From Brasenia schreberi (lineage: Eukaryota; Streptophyta; Magnoliopsida; Nymphaeales; Cabombaceae): a stretch of 64,000 bases of DNA. The DNA is taken from positions 13,109,501-13,173,500 of the forward strand of contig JAYKKT010000061.1 in assembly GCA_036023115.1 (NCBI GenBank), written 5' to 3'. The notes beneath the pieces were generated by a model that saw only the letters and a program-made list of their open reading frames with translations, made no database searches and was not told the origin of the DNA. The translations under genes were made by a program, and so were the position numbers. Below, piece by piece: positions 1 to 11,273 of this stretch (its first letter is position 1; each line of letters starts with the position of its first letter).

Positions 1-844
1 AATATGATGTAATGGCACTAACATAGGTTTAAACTAATTTGAACCCAAATTCAAATCTACTACTCGATTCAAATGACTTTAAATGGATCCAACTAACTTT
101 GAAACAAATCAAATCTAAATCAAGCATGGCAGCTCAAAGTCTTAATCCACACGCTATGCAAATCACATAAAGGAGCTATCTGCACCTAGTCAATGGCTCC
201 AACTTCTAGTCCACACGCTATATGAATCACGTGTTGTGTTGGGCCACAACCTACTGGGAAGAAGAGAGGTTAATCCATCCTAGTTCATTCCACTACATGT
301 TGAAGTAATTGAGTGTAATTAGTAGCCATTATCAGATGCTTTTCGGGACCGTTTCACTCATCCATCCAATAGAGGAATAGATATACCTTGTCCCATTGGC
401 ATCCGTACTTCTGATCTAATTGAATTGAATGAGGGGAATACCCAATTTAGGTTGAGGATCGGGTTCAGGAATTTCCTTATTTGCTTTGACCATGTATTAT
501 CCCATATTCAACCCATGTATATGTGTGTGTGAGAGAGAGAGTATATGTGTGGGCAGACCAGATTTTGGTGCACCATTCATGCATCAAATCTTTTGATTGG
601 ATGGCTCATATTTAAATTTGGGTGAACATATTCTAGATTTTCTAGGTATAAGTGATGGGATCCTTCCCACCTCTAATGTTATTCACGCATGCTTGCTCTT
701 CAATGTCATGAGTGTAATAACAATATTACTCGTATTTTTTCAAACTCTTTAAAATATTTTAAATCACATTTGTACCATCTAAAAACAATTATGGACATGA
801 GCGAGCATGTGAAAAGTGTGCAGAATCTGCTTTTCCATATATGT

Positions 845-937
<93 letters not shown>

Positions 938-1455
938 GTATGTATATATGCCATATTCTAAGCTAATTTGAGACCTTCAAGCTCCTGAAAGTTCCACCAC
1001 GGAATCTGCTTTAGGCTACTTCATTTACCACTTCAAACACATGACAGAAAGTCATGACATTAGAGGAACCGGTATTGTTCACTGTTACATTAGCTGGTAG
1101 GAACAACCTTCTGCGTTTCTCACTCAATATACTTGTGTGCAGATTTTTGTGGTAGGGGTATGCCTAACCTCATGGTAAATCGCCCTCAAAAAGAAGTTGT
1201 TGCTCTCACATTAATTTCTATCTAAAATCCAATCAGTGATCTTGGGGAGTCTGTCAATATTATAACCATGGGCTTTTCTCCCCTTGCATGGGCTACTCAT
1301 TTCACCCCCAAAATATTTTCCCAACCAAAATCTGAATAAGTGAAAATGTACAAAGCTCATGGCATAACCATGATCTATTCACCTCACCCTAAAAGTTTTC
1401 TGTATCGGTGGCCATTGACAAATCTGGTTATATAAATTCAACCGAGTTTTTTCTT
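1..1455. other. Intergenic stretch, no gene recognised
   Basis: AT-rich DNA with no open reading frame that resembles a protein. It contains a short GT/GA simple repeat near 522-552 and a long TA microsatellite at 848-935. The tyrosine/isoleucine-rich reading frame over 689-961 is a translation of the microsatellite and is not a gene. Confidence 0.6.
848..935. repeat. (TA)n microsatellite
   Basis: About 88 bases of uninterrupted alternating T and A. Runs like this are common in plant intergenic DNA and can extrude as cruciforms. They also vary in length and are prone to assembly error, so the true length may differ. Confidence 0.95.
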
Positions 1456-1460
1456 GTTAC

Positions 1461-1857
1461 TATTGGAGATTCCTTGCTTCCAGCAACGTGCTTCATTTCT
1501 GTTCGGTCCTGTAGCGTCTGTTCGCCTGAAAAGTATCCAGCGGAAGTTGATTGTGTTTGAGGTTTCCACACAGGGGTTTCTCGGGAGAGGAACTCGGTTT
1601 GTTTTCTTTTCTGAGACTATTTCACTGTATATTTTATATATCATCTGCTTCGTTTAAATAGGCAGTATGCTCCCCCCTCTTCCCGGATTTTCCTCTTGCG
1701 GCTTTCCTCATCTTGAGAGTTATCTAGAGCATTACCGAAAATCTCGGTAACGTTCTCTAGTTATGATCTTTCCTTATCCAAGATACAGGTAATGGTCTGT
1801 ATGGTCAGTCCAGCCGTTACCTGTATTGGATGAGCCGAGAATGGCCAGATCACATCA
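1461..1857 (-). repeat. Copia A 3' LTR
   Basis: 397 bp, collinear with 6691-7087 with scattered substitutions. As the element lies on the minus strand, this low-coordinate copy is the 3' LTR. The terminal TG on the plus strand has become TA at 1461-1462. A purine-rich tract (minus strand, ends AGGAGA) touches its inner edge. Confidence 0.92.
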
Positions 1858-2066
1858 TCTCCTACTTGGTCATTCGAGCCAAGTGTACAAACGTACTGTT
1901 TTTCTCCCACTCTTACAGGGTTTCACCTAGTATTGTCTTTCCACGATTGTTACTACAATCGATACTCGTTGTGTGGTTATTTCTCTACACAACAATTTAT
2001 CCGTTGTATGGTTGTTTACCTATACAACACTTTTATTCGTTGTGTGGTTATTTTCCTACACAATAA

Positions 2067-3345
2067 TCAAACATACCTCAAACCCATGTTTGTAATATGT
2101 TTTGAGAAAAGTTCCTCTGTTATGCCTTTTGCGTCTGCCAACATATCATTTATTGGCATATATGAGATGAATATTTCCTTTCTCATAACCATATCATGAA
2201 TACATTGGTATTTCACCATTTGCTTGCTTTTTGAGCAATCAGCTCCACTCTTGATAAGAGTAATTGCTGCATTGTTATCACAGTAAATAACAAATGGCTT
2301 GTCAGTTATTTCCAACTTCAAATCTCTTATAAAGCAGCTTATCCAAACAACACTTGTTGCAGCCATACAACAAGCTACATACTCAGTTTCTTGTGTATGC
2401 AATGTTACATAGCCATGTTCCTTATATGCCCAAGAAACAACACCACCTCTAAATAAGAATATTTGTCTCAAGGTTGATTTATTGTCATCTTTGCTCCCAG
2501 CAAAGTCAGCATCTGAGTATCCTACCACTTTCAGTTCATCTGCTTGAAAACACAGTTTCAAGTCTTTTATTCCTTTCAGATACCTTAAAATCCTTTTCAC
2601 AGCTACCCAGTGCTGCCAACCAGGATTACTTTGATATCTACTTACAAGATCAACAACAAAGTTGATATCAGGTCTTGTACACAACAAAGCATACATCAAG
2701 CTACCAACAGTTTGTGCAGAAGGAACATTATGCTTTTCGTCTCCTTCACCGGGATAATCAGCCATACTTAATTTGATCCCTTTTGCAACAGGTGTATTTG
2801 CAGACTTGCATTCACCCATTTTAAATTTCTTGAGGATATAGTCAATATATCTCTCCTGACTCAGGCATAAGAGTCTAGATTCTCTATCTCGAGAAATCTT
2901 TATTTCCAGGATATAGGATGCTTCTCTCATATCCTTCATTTCGAACTTCGAGTTCAACCATGACTTGGTTTTGACAATCATCTCGTTGTCATTTCCAGTC
3001 AACAATATGTCATCTATATATAATGACAAGATGACAAAGTGTTTTCCATTGTTCTAGACATATACACAGTGATCAAGTTTATTAGCCACAAACCCAAGTT
3101 CTATAATAGCATTTTGAAAGGTCAAATACCATTGGCGATGTGATTGTTTCAGGCCATATAGAGATTTTTTTCAACCTATATACTTTATCTTCTTGGCCTT
3201 CAACTACAAATCCTTCAGGCTGTTGCATGTATATGATTTCTTCTAAATCTCCGTTTAGAAAAGCTGTCTTTCCATCTAACTGATGTAAATCCAAATCATA
3301 GTATGCAGATATTACTAGGATTATACGTATGGATGCAAATTTCAT
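2067..3345 (-). pseudogene. Copia A reverse transcriptase and RNase H, broken
   Basis: The 3' part of the pol polyprotein: the polymerase copies element RNA into cDNA and RNase H removes the RNA strand. In the 320-codon frame (3029-2067) the RT active site reads LYIDDILLTGND (usual form YVDD). It is followed by the C-terminal RT region with RPDINFVVDLVSRY, and then by RNase H starting at YSDADFAGSKDDNKS. The upstream frame 3345-3082 carries the RT motif around LHQLDGKTAFLNGDLEE and QPEGFVV. A frameshift and stop separate the two frames around 3030-3180, so no complete RT is encoded. The isoleucine in YIDD is a minor variant seen in degenerate copies. Confidence 0.9.
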
Positions 3346-3561
3346 AACTAGGAAATATGTCTCAACATAATCTATCCCCTATTTTTACGAAAAACCCTTT
3401 GCAACAAACCTCACTTTAAACTTGTCGATTGTATCATCGACCTTGTATTTCTTTTTCAAGACCCATTTACAGCCTATGACTTTCCTTCCTTTTGGTAAAT
3501 CAGCCAATTTCCAGACTTGGTTTTTCTCAATGGATTCAATTTCCTCATCCATGGCTTTCTC

Positions 3562-5082
3562 CTAGTCTGTTGCTTCTGAAGAGTTCATTGCTTGCTGATA
3601 AGTTAAGTTATCAGTTAGCTTGTCTAAATCCACCGAATTACACACTTCTTCTGTAAGATAAGTGTGATAATCCTTTAAGTAGGACGGAGTGGCTCTTGGC
3701 CTTTTATGTCCACTTAAGGTATCGGTAGTTTCAGAAAGATCTTCAATGGGCTCAAAAGATGATTGGTCTAAGTCTACCAGATCATCCACATATTCATCAT
3801 TATTTTTTAGGATGACATTCTTAGTATCTTCTAAGAATTCAACATCTCTGCTTTCAATGAGTCCGTGGTCCTTATGATAAAACCGATATCCATTTGAACC
3901 TTTTGGATATCTAATGAATATACATCTCAAGAACCTTTACATGTGTAACAGATCCCCACCTCCTGAGATGACCTAGGTTGGGTTTTCTTCCAAACCACAT
4001 CTCATATGGTGTAGTGAATACAGCCTTACATGGTACTCTATTGAGTATGTAAACCACTTACTTACTACTTCTCCCCAAAATATCCTTGGAAGAGAGGCAT
4101 CGATCAACATTAATAGTGTCATATTTAGCAAGGTTTTGTTGTATCTCTCAGCTACACCATTTTGTTGGGGTGTCCTGCGTATTGTATTTTGCTTTGCAAT
4201 ACCAAAGTCTTTACAGAATTCCAAAAATTCTACCGAGCTATACTCACCACCTCTGTTTGATCTTAAGACTTTGATCGAATGCCCTAATTGCTTTTCCACT
4301 TCTTCCTTATATTCTTTAAAAGCATCGAGTGCCTCAGATTTATGTGCCAAAAGATATAAATACATATATCTAGAGTAATCATCGATAAAGGTTATAAAAT
4401 AATCCTTTTCATGATGTGACGTTACTCTAAAAGGCCTACATAAATCCGTGTGAATAACCTCCAACAAGGTTGTTGCCCTTGTTGATTCCTTGGAAAAAAC
4501 TTTCCTTATCATTTTTCCTTGTCTACAAGCTTCACACTTGTTGAAAGTATTTTCCTCAAATCCAAGTAATAAGTCAAAGTTTGATAATTTTCTCAACTTT
4601 TCCAAACTTATATGCCCTAGGCGTTTATGCCACATATTCACATCAACAATAAAGGCACTCTCAATATAAGCAGAAGTTATACCAATTTCATTATCAGAAA
4701 GCTTAAACAGTCCATATTCTACATCGAATTCTTTAGAGAATAATATTCTCTCATGCTTTCCCATAATCACCTTGTTAAGAATAAACTTAACCTCAAAACC
4801 TTTCTTTACCAAGACAAGGATCGAGACCAAATTGCACCGTATAGATGACATAATTAACACATCAGTCAATACAATTGATTTGCCTTGAACAAATATTCTG
4901 AAGGATCCAATACCCAAAACATTCGAGAAAGTATTATTTCCCATGTAGATTCGATGTTCCTCGGGTTTGTATTCCTTCATATCTATTGCCCCATCTTTAG
5001 TCTTCGAGATGTACCGTGTAGCTCCTGAGTCTATCCACCAACCTATCACTAGGCGGTCCAAATAAAAGCATTCTGAAATCAC
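3562..5082 (-). pseudogene. Copia A protease and integrase, broken
   Basis: Frame 5082-3973 starts with the aspartic protease signature WWIDSGATRYIS (DSGA active site). Next come the GAG-pre-integrase zinc-binding region (MWHKRLGHISLEKLRKL, then C-x2-C) and the integrase core. The first catalytic Asp is in HTDLC, the second in FIDDYSRYMYLY, and the region leading to the catalytic Glu is QQNGVAERYNKTLL. Frame 3930-3562 continues with the integrase C-terminal linker (CIFIRYPKGSNGYRFY, then SRDVEF). A frame break lies between 3930 and 3973. Order and spacing match plant copia pol. The first frame's start codon was chosen only because it opens the ORF; the natural protein would be processed from a polyprotein. 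Confidence 0.9.
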
Positions 5083-5141
5083 GTAGATTATGTCCTGTTT
5101 CTCTGACTGTCAGTGCTGTGGGTTGTTTTCTCCACCTTTCT

Positions 5142-5919
5142 TGTTGCGGCAGTCCCTTTTGTAGTGTCTCATCTTTCCGCAGTTCAAACACTTAACCTGA
5201 GAAGCGGTTTCTTGCGATTTCTTAAAATTTTGACAGCCTTTCATGTTATTCTTGCCAAACTTCTTATTTTATTTTTGCTTCTGGTTGGTTTTGAAGCTAG
5301 ACGCTATCTCATCTTGCACCACTAACAATTTTTCTTTCTTATTTTTAATCATGTGTTCTTGCTCTATTGCTAGTTTTAGGGGCAACTTAGAAATGTTAAT
5401 TTTAGGCCCTAATCTAAGAGTTGTGGTAACCATGTTTTATGAAGGAGGAAGACTATTTAGTATGGTAGATATCTGCATCGGTTCCGGAATGACTGATTTT
5501 GCTATGGCTAAGTCCCTAGCCATTACCAACATGTGGCTTACATACTCTACTACATTATCTCCTTCTTTCATTTGGAATGAGTTATACTTTTGTAGTAACA
5601 ATTGTACATGCAATTTTGCAGTTGTATCATACTTAACTGTTATTGAGTCAAACAACTCTTTAGCGGTCTCGTATTCTTCAAAGACCCCAATCAAGTCATC
5701 CTCCATGTAGGTTAACATGATTGTTCTTGTTATAGTGTTATCTTTTATAAATGTTTTATACATTTCTACTTGTTGCTTACTACCGTCTAGAGGTGGCGGA
5801 CGCAAAGTTTCCTTCAATACATACTCAACACCTTCAAGTGTTAGAGCCAGTGGGATTCTTCTCTTCCATGTTTGGAAGTTAAGACCGTTCAACTTCTCAG
5901 TTTTTGCCAACTCAAACAC
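5142..5919 (-). pseudogene. Copia A gag with zinc knuckle, broken
   Basis: Frame 5919-5437 begins MFELAKTEKLNGLNFQTWKR and contains the UBN2-type gag fold of plant copia elements (LNGxNFxTWK, then a leucine-rich region and VEYVSHMLVMARDLA). Gag forms the virus-like particle that packages element RNA. A second frame carries the CCHC nucleic-acid-binding knuckle at about 5148-5194 (CLNCGKMRHYKRDC). Stops between about 5200 and 5437 interrupt the protein. The start follows a leader of about 770 bp after the primer site. Confidence 0.88.
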
Positions 5920-6675
5920 ATATCCTAGAGCTCATTTTTATGTGTTTAGCAATAATAACAATTAAATGGTCTAAAAAGGAAACAAATATAAAACAAAGAC
6001 CACACATAACAGGAATCATGTTAGAATGATGCATAATAATACCATAAAAGTAAACTAACGATAATTTCATAAGTTCTTTGGGATAAATTTGAAATTTTTT
6101 CAAAGAATTTATGCGTTTGTACCCCTTAAATAATACCAAGGGTAGAACCGTAATTTTAACTGTTATAGGGGCAATCATGTCTTTTGATTAAATGACAGAA
6201 CTGAAATTATCTCAACCTAGAGGGGCATAAACGTAAAATAATAGTCTAGTATTTCATAATTTTCACAAACCACCAGAGGGTAAAACGGATTTTTTGCACA
6301 ATAAGGGCAAAATAGTCTTTTTACCCAAAAATATCTGGATAATTTCGTAATTTCGCCCAATGGCAAAACTGTAAATAATGAAAACCGACCGGGACATAAT
6401 GAACTTTTTAGTCTGCTGCCGCTGGCAATTTCCAAAACCATGGCCGGTTTCAATGCAAAAAAAGTCAAGGGAAGAGAGAGAGAGAGGGGGAGGGCGATCG
6501 CCTGCTGACCGCCGGTGTTTCGTAGTTTTTCCGATGGGAAATTACAATGAGAGAGAGACACACACACACAAAGAGTCTTCCCTCCTCTCTTTCTTTTCTC
6601 TCCTCTACTCTCCTTTTTTTTTTTTGAAACTCCTGTTTACCTGGATGATATTTTTTTTTGCAGGGTCAATGACGA

Positions 6676-6688
6676 GACTCTAATACCA
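6676..6688 (-). other. Copia A primer-binding site
   Basis: On the minus strand the sequence TGGTATTAGAGTC lies two bases inside the 5' LTR. It matches the usual TGGTATCAGAGC site complementary to the 3' end of initiator tRNA-Met, with substitutions. First-strand cDNA synthesis starts here. Confidence 0.85.
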
Positions 6689-6690
6689 GA

Positions 6691-7087
6691 TGTTGGAGAT
6701 TCCTTGCTTCCGACTACGTGCTTCAGTTCTGTTCGGTCCTATAGCGTCTGTTCGCCTGAAAAGTATGCAGCAAAAGTTTATTATGTTTGAGGTTTCCACA
6801 CAGGGGTTTCCCGGGAGAGGAACTCGGTTTGTTTTCTTTTCTCATACTATTTCACCATATATTTTATGTATCAACTACTTTGTTTAAATAGGCAGCATGC
6901 TCCCCCCTCTTCTCGGATTTCCCTCCTGAGGCTTTCCTCATCTGGAACATTATCTAAAGCATTACCGAAAATCTCGGTAGCATCCTCTGGTTATGATCTT
7001 TCGTTATCCAAGATACAGGTAACGGTTTGGATGACCAGTCCAACCGTTACCTCTGCTGGATGAGCCGAGAATGACCAGATCACATCA
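6691..7087 (-). repeat. Copia A 5' LTR
   Basis: 397 bp, with intact plus-strand TG at 6691 and CA at 7086-7087. It is collinear with 1461-1857. In this orientation it would carry the element promoter. Confidence 0.93.
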
Positions 7088-8200
7088 ATTACAGTGGGGA
7101 GAGCAAAGCTATGCCCCGTGATTCGAGCTCACACCCTACATCCGTTGGGAGTCAAGAGCCCCGTCAGGTGGGCCAGAGTGCATAAATTAAGTGAGATGAA
7201 AATCGCTGAACGATTTATCAGCCGGAGACAGCTCTATAATGAATGGGTGTTAGCTCAGATGGAAGAGAGAGAATTTAATGTCACTTGAAACATAAAACTT
7301 GTCACCTGCAATGCATTTATGATCTTTCAATAAACAATTAAATGAACCATTGGGCACGTAATGATGCATAGCATCACAGGGTTTTCTGCACTTACAAGTT
7401 GCAAGATAAAAGGTGAGGTGCAACTGTGCAAGCTCAGCCTGTTTGATTTGAAGAAGGATCTATTTGGCCAGCCTCTGTTTAAGAGGTGAGTAAGGGTGTA
7501 AGTGAGCCGATCTACTCGAGATCTGTTCGAACTGTGCTCGTACTCGTTGAGATCGAGTCGAGCATGGCATAAGAGTAAGTTAGTCAAGCTGAAGCTCACT
7601 AACACTATGCTCGCTTAACTCGCGAGCCTAATGGACCGTTATTTATATTAATTGTACATAATATACAACTCATCTCACCCGCAGAGCCTCTTCCTCTCCA
7701 CTCTCACTTTTAATTTAGTTTTACTACATCATATAAGCCTTCTAAGATAAATTTGGTTGTTTTATCTTATGAAAAGTGTACAACTTACTCAAGCATGTTC
7801 GTGCAGTTATGGTGTTTGTGTCGTTCTGTATCATCACACGCCTGGTTTTCCTCGTACTGTTCTTCTGCATGTTCATCTCGTTGCTGCTATGTCTTGTTTA
7901 ACTTTACCGCAAGCATGTCTAATGCGTATTTGTGACGTCGAGTTTTATTTCTACATAAAAGTTGCATTATTTAATATTTAACTCAAATGAATATGAGTTT
8001 TAATTTTTATTTAAAATTGTATAAGAGTTTGTAAAGATCTTTTAAGCTTAACTAGCAAGGATGCTTGGGGCTGTGTGGGCTTGCAGTTTATCTTGATATG
8101 AGATCTCCTCGGCCTAAATTGATGATCAACACATGGTGAGAATATATGACATTGCCCAAAAGTTATTTATTTCCATTACATGAGTTGGTAAGCGTGCATG

Positions 8201-8201
8201 T

Positions 8202-8242
<41 letters not shown>
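8201..8242. repeat. (AC)n(TA)n compound microsatellite
   Basis: About 20 bases of AC repeats run directly into about 22 bases of TA repeats. Confidence 0.95.
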
Positions 8243-8802
8243 GATAAGAGAGAGAAAGGATGGATGTATTACTCAACCATGCTCAAACCCAATGTTTTGT
8301 CACCTTTTGCTGCTTCAACCACTAGTCGCCATCTTCCACCACTCCTTCTAAAACTGTCACTAGCAAAACTATACAAAGAACCTAAAGTGATGCTCAAATT
8401 CTTTGTTTTATTCTCTTCTGCTGCTTCAACCACTAGCTACCCGTTATCATCTTTTACTATTTCTCTATGATATACTATTACATATAAGTGGTTTTGATCT
8501 TATCAACAGTTTTGACCGATGACAATATTGAGGGCCACCAAGAAGTAGTAGAAGGTGGAAGCTAATGGTTGAAGCTGTGAAACAAAGATTTGATGATGAT
8601 TGAGTAATGAGTAGGCAATATATATATAACACTTAGTATTAGCATATCAAAAAATTGCAACCATTCAATTTAAAAAAGAGGATATATATATGTACTTTTT
8701 TTTAATTTAAATCTCAAACTCTACATCTTTAAGATTGAATGCTTGAGATTTATTTGGATATGGTAATACCTAACAATGTTAAGAAATAACAAGTTCTCTC
8801 CC

Positions 8803-8824
8803 TATATATGTATATATATATGTG

Positions 8825-8862
<38 letters not shown>

Positions 8863-9058
8863 CATATATATATACATGTATATACATATATATATATACA
8901 TGTATATATATACATATATCTATATATGTATATATATACATATGTATACATATATATATATACATGTATATATATATATGTATACATATGTATATATATA
9001 TATATGTATACATATGTATATATATACATATATGTATATATGTATATATATATATATA
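8803..9058. repeat. Complex TA/TG/CA microsatellite of about 256 bp
   Basis: An alternating purine-pyrimidine tract built from TATA runs broken by GTATAC and CATG steps. Because it is self-complementary, all six frames give tyrosine/isoleucine/histidine-rich translations. These are not genes. The tract could form hairpins or Z-DNA-like structure and is unreliable in assembly. Confidence 0.95.
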
Positions 9059-10688
9059 GGCAAAAAAGTTGGATAGTAATGGTAGTATCATTACTTTGCG
9101 TTAGCACCAAAGCAACCCAAAGAGTAATGAGCCACCATGAAAACCACTAAGTACAAATAAGGTCCCATTAATAAATATGACTAACTGCCTTTTAAAATTC
9201 AACAAAAGATTTGTCAACTACTATTCCAAAAGTTAGAGAAGTTGGGGAGGTGGTTTCTCATCTTGAAGAGAATACACAAACATCTCAACCAAATCGTGTA
9301 TTTAGTTCATTTTTATTTATATCCCTTTTCTTTTCCTCATTGTAATCCTCACTTCTTTTTCTAGTTAATGATTTCTCTTTCGTTTTCTAGGTTTTTCTGA
9401 AGAAATTTACACGATCAAATTTATCATCTCTAATGTATCACAAATATGCCTTGAATTCTAAAGTTCACCCAGAATCCATTTTTTCTGATTCTTGTACTTG
9501 TAGAAATCTCATCTTGTTTACTTTCAAAAAAATTAATAATCACTTAAATTTAAATTTAGAAGACAAATAAAGATGAAACAATCAAACCTTATCAAGCATA
9601 GCTTCCTGAAGAAAGATCATAACTCAGCATATAGGTTCTCGATTTCAACCCAGAACTGAGCAAGAGGGCTAGATTAGCCACCAGTTCCTCAATCTTTATC
9701 ATATTCTCTCTTTGAAATATTTAACTGAGGAATTCTAGAGACTCTGAGTTCGCCTGATCTCAAATGTACTCAACATCCCATTTTAAGATGACGGTTAACG
9801 TCTTCTAGTATGCCCATACACAGGTGACTCTTGAAGGGGTGCCTCTCAAGCGGCGCCCTTGTTATCCGGTAGGTTAAAGAATTGAAGAGGGTAAAAGAAA
9901 TACATCCGTTTCGGGCATTTTCTTTTCTCAACCTTGACCAGCTTACAGCAAACCTTGATCGTTTTCAGAAGATCATGAGCTGTATGACATTTTCTTTTCT
10001 TTTCTTTTTGTTCGAGGAGGCCGAAGCCTAACACATACCACACGTGCACCCTCTAGAAATTGAACTCCCCACCAACAGAACACGCTAAAGCATCCTCGCG
10101 TTTGAGCTGACGCTCCGGGTGCCTAACACAAATCCAAACTCACCTCCTGTGGGGAAAGGAAGGGCGCCCCTTCATTACTCTGAACCACTCTTTCCATTAT
10201 GACTAGTCTCTTCACGTTTTAACAAGTCAGGTGAGTTTTGTTTTTTCTCATTTTATTCAGTCTCTGGGCGTCGAACTTATGACCTTCAACCAACCCCCGG
10301 CCAAGTGCACTCTTGCTCTTTGTACGGGTAAGTCTGATATTGTTACTACATGCTCCCAACGCACTGACCGAATTCATCGCAGTCCAACCCCCACTCCAAA
10401 AGCACTTCCATTTCTCATATTTCAGTTTTTTTCAAATCTCATCCACCCATGTTGCAGATGGACGACTGGCATAATGTGAGACACATAGGTGTGGCCCTAT
10501 CATTGAAACGCTACATGTGTGACTCGGGGGCAGAAACCCATCAATTTAAAGTGAACGGCTGTGATCTGAAAATAAATTTCGTGAAATTTAATTTAAAGCC
10601 CGTATCATTTTTCAGAAACACCAGTGAACCACCCAACTCTATATCACCCAAAAGGAGAAAGAGGGAGAGAGAGAGAATCAAAGCAAAG

Positions 10689-11273
10689 ATGCCTCGCTCC
10701 TCCATCACTACCATGCTTTTGCTTCCTCTATGCATTGTTTGCGCCTTCATTTCCACTGTTTCTGCTCTCACATGCAGCTCACAAAGGTTCACCAACAACA
10801 AGACCTTCGCTCACTGCACCGACCTCCCCGTTCTGAACGCGACCCTCCACTGGACTTACTTCTCCGCAACCGGCTCGCTGGACATCGCCTTCCGAGCTGC
10901 TCCGGCAGCGCCTGGAGGATGGGTGGCATGGGCGATCAACCCGACCGCCAAGGGTATGGTGGGTTCTCAGGCCATCATCGGGTTTCCGGATAGGTCAAAG
11001 GGAAGAGTGACCGTCTTCACCACCTCCGTCGACAGCTACAGCCCGTCCATGAAGAACGAGACGCTTAGCTTCCCCGTTCGGAACCTCGCCGGGGAGACAA
11101 CGCACTCAGGCTACGTCGTCCTCTTTGCAAGGGTCGCGTTGCCACGAAATCTCTCCGGTGTAGACCAGGTTTGGCAGACGGGGACGTCAGTGGCGAACGG
11201 CGTCCCACAGATGCATCCAATGACCATGCCTCACTTCCAGCCCAAAGGTAGATTGAACCTCCTCACTGCCTGA
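10689..11273 (+). CDS. AIR12-like secreted DOMON-domain protein
   Basis: A 194-residue single-exon protein, much more GC-rich than its surroundings. Residues 1-26 form a signal peptide (hydrophobic core 9-20, cleavage likely after VSA). The rest is one DOMON domain in the pattern of Arabidopsis AIR12 (auxin-induced in root cultures 12). AIR12 is an apoplastic b-type cytochrome facing the plasma membrane and linked to ascorbate and redox traffic. Met90 (in GMVGSQ) and His176 (in PQMHPM) fall where AIR12 has its two axial heme ligands. Cys29 and Cys43 fit the conserved pair. Asn37, Asn50, Asn123 and Asn154 are in N-glycosylation sequons. AIR12 itself is longer and ends in a GPI signal. This protein stops after RLNLLTA with no hydrophobic tail, so it may be soluble, may have lost its anchor, or may use a missed exon. 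The start follows a GA-rich leader, with a TATA-like TATATC at about 10640. I am sure of the domain, less so of the exact C-terminus. Confidence 0.9.
   Translation: MPRSSITTMLLLPLCIVCAFISTVSALTCSSQRFTNNKTFAHCTDLPVLNATLHWTYFSATGSLDIAFRAAPAAPGGWVAWAINPTAKGMVGSQAIIGFPDRSKGRVTVFTTSVDSYSPSMKNETLSFPVRNLAGETTHSGYVVLFARVALPRNLSGVDQVWQTGTSVANGVPQMHPMTMPHFQPKGRLNLLTA

Larger units (their letters stand above)
1461..7087 (-). mobile_element. Copia A: nearly complete Ty1/copia LTR retrotransposon
   Basis: Two 397-bp LTRs (1461-1857 and 6691-7087) flank a 4.8-kb interior read on the minus strand in the order gag, zinc knuckle, protease, integrase, reverse transcriptase, RNase H, which is the order of Ty1/copia. 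The minus-strand LTR begins TGATGTG. The 5' copy ends in CA; in the 3' copy this end has mutated. A tRNA-Met-type primer site (6676-6688) lies 2 bases inside the 5' LTR, and a purine-rich tract (1858-1869) abuts the 3' LTR. The flanking 5-mers GTTAC (1456-1460) and ATTAC (7088-7092) look like a target-site duplication with one mutation. The LTRs differ visibly and the reading frames are broken, so this is an old copy that cannot move on its own proteins. Confidence 0.93.
7093..10400. other. Intergenic stretch, no gene recognised
   Basis: No reading frame resembles a known protein. It contains a CTCGAG-rich stretch at about 7490-7640 of the kind found in plant non-autonomous elements, but no ends could be defined. 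It also holds two large microsatellites (8201-8242 and 8803-9058). The rest is AT-rich and featureless to me. Confidence 0.5.

Noticed and set aside
689..961. 90-codon frame rich in Tyr and Ile
   Set aside because: It translates the (TA)n microsatellite. There is no similarity or composition bias beyond the repeat.
6217..6683. 116- and 101-codon frames in the copia A leader
   Set aside because: They lie in the untranslated leader between the primer site and gag, on opposite strands, without similarity.
7490..7640. CTCGAG/GAGCTC-rich stretch as a MITE
   Set aside because: The composition is suggestive but no terminal inverted repeat or target duplication could be found, so it was left unannotated.
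8750..9150. Five overlapping Tyr/Ile/His-rich frames on both strands
   Set aside because: All arise from the self-complementary microsatellite at 8803-9058.
10040..10140. Possible tRNA-like or SINE-like sequence
   Set aside because: There are some GAACTCC / TTGAGCTGACGC text features, but no cloverleaf and no consistent A and B boxes were found.
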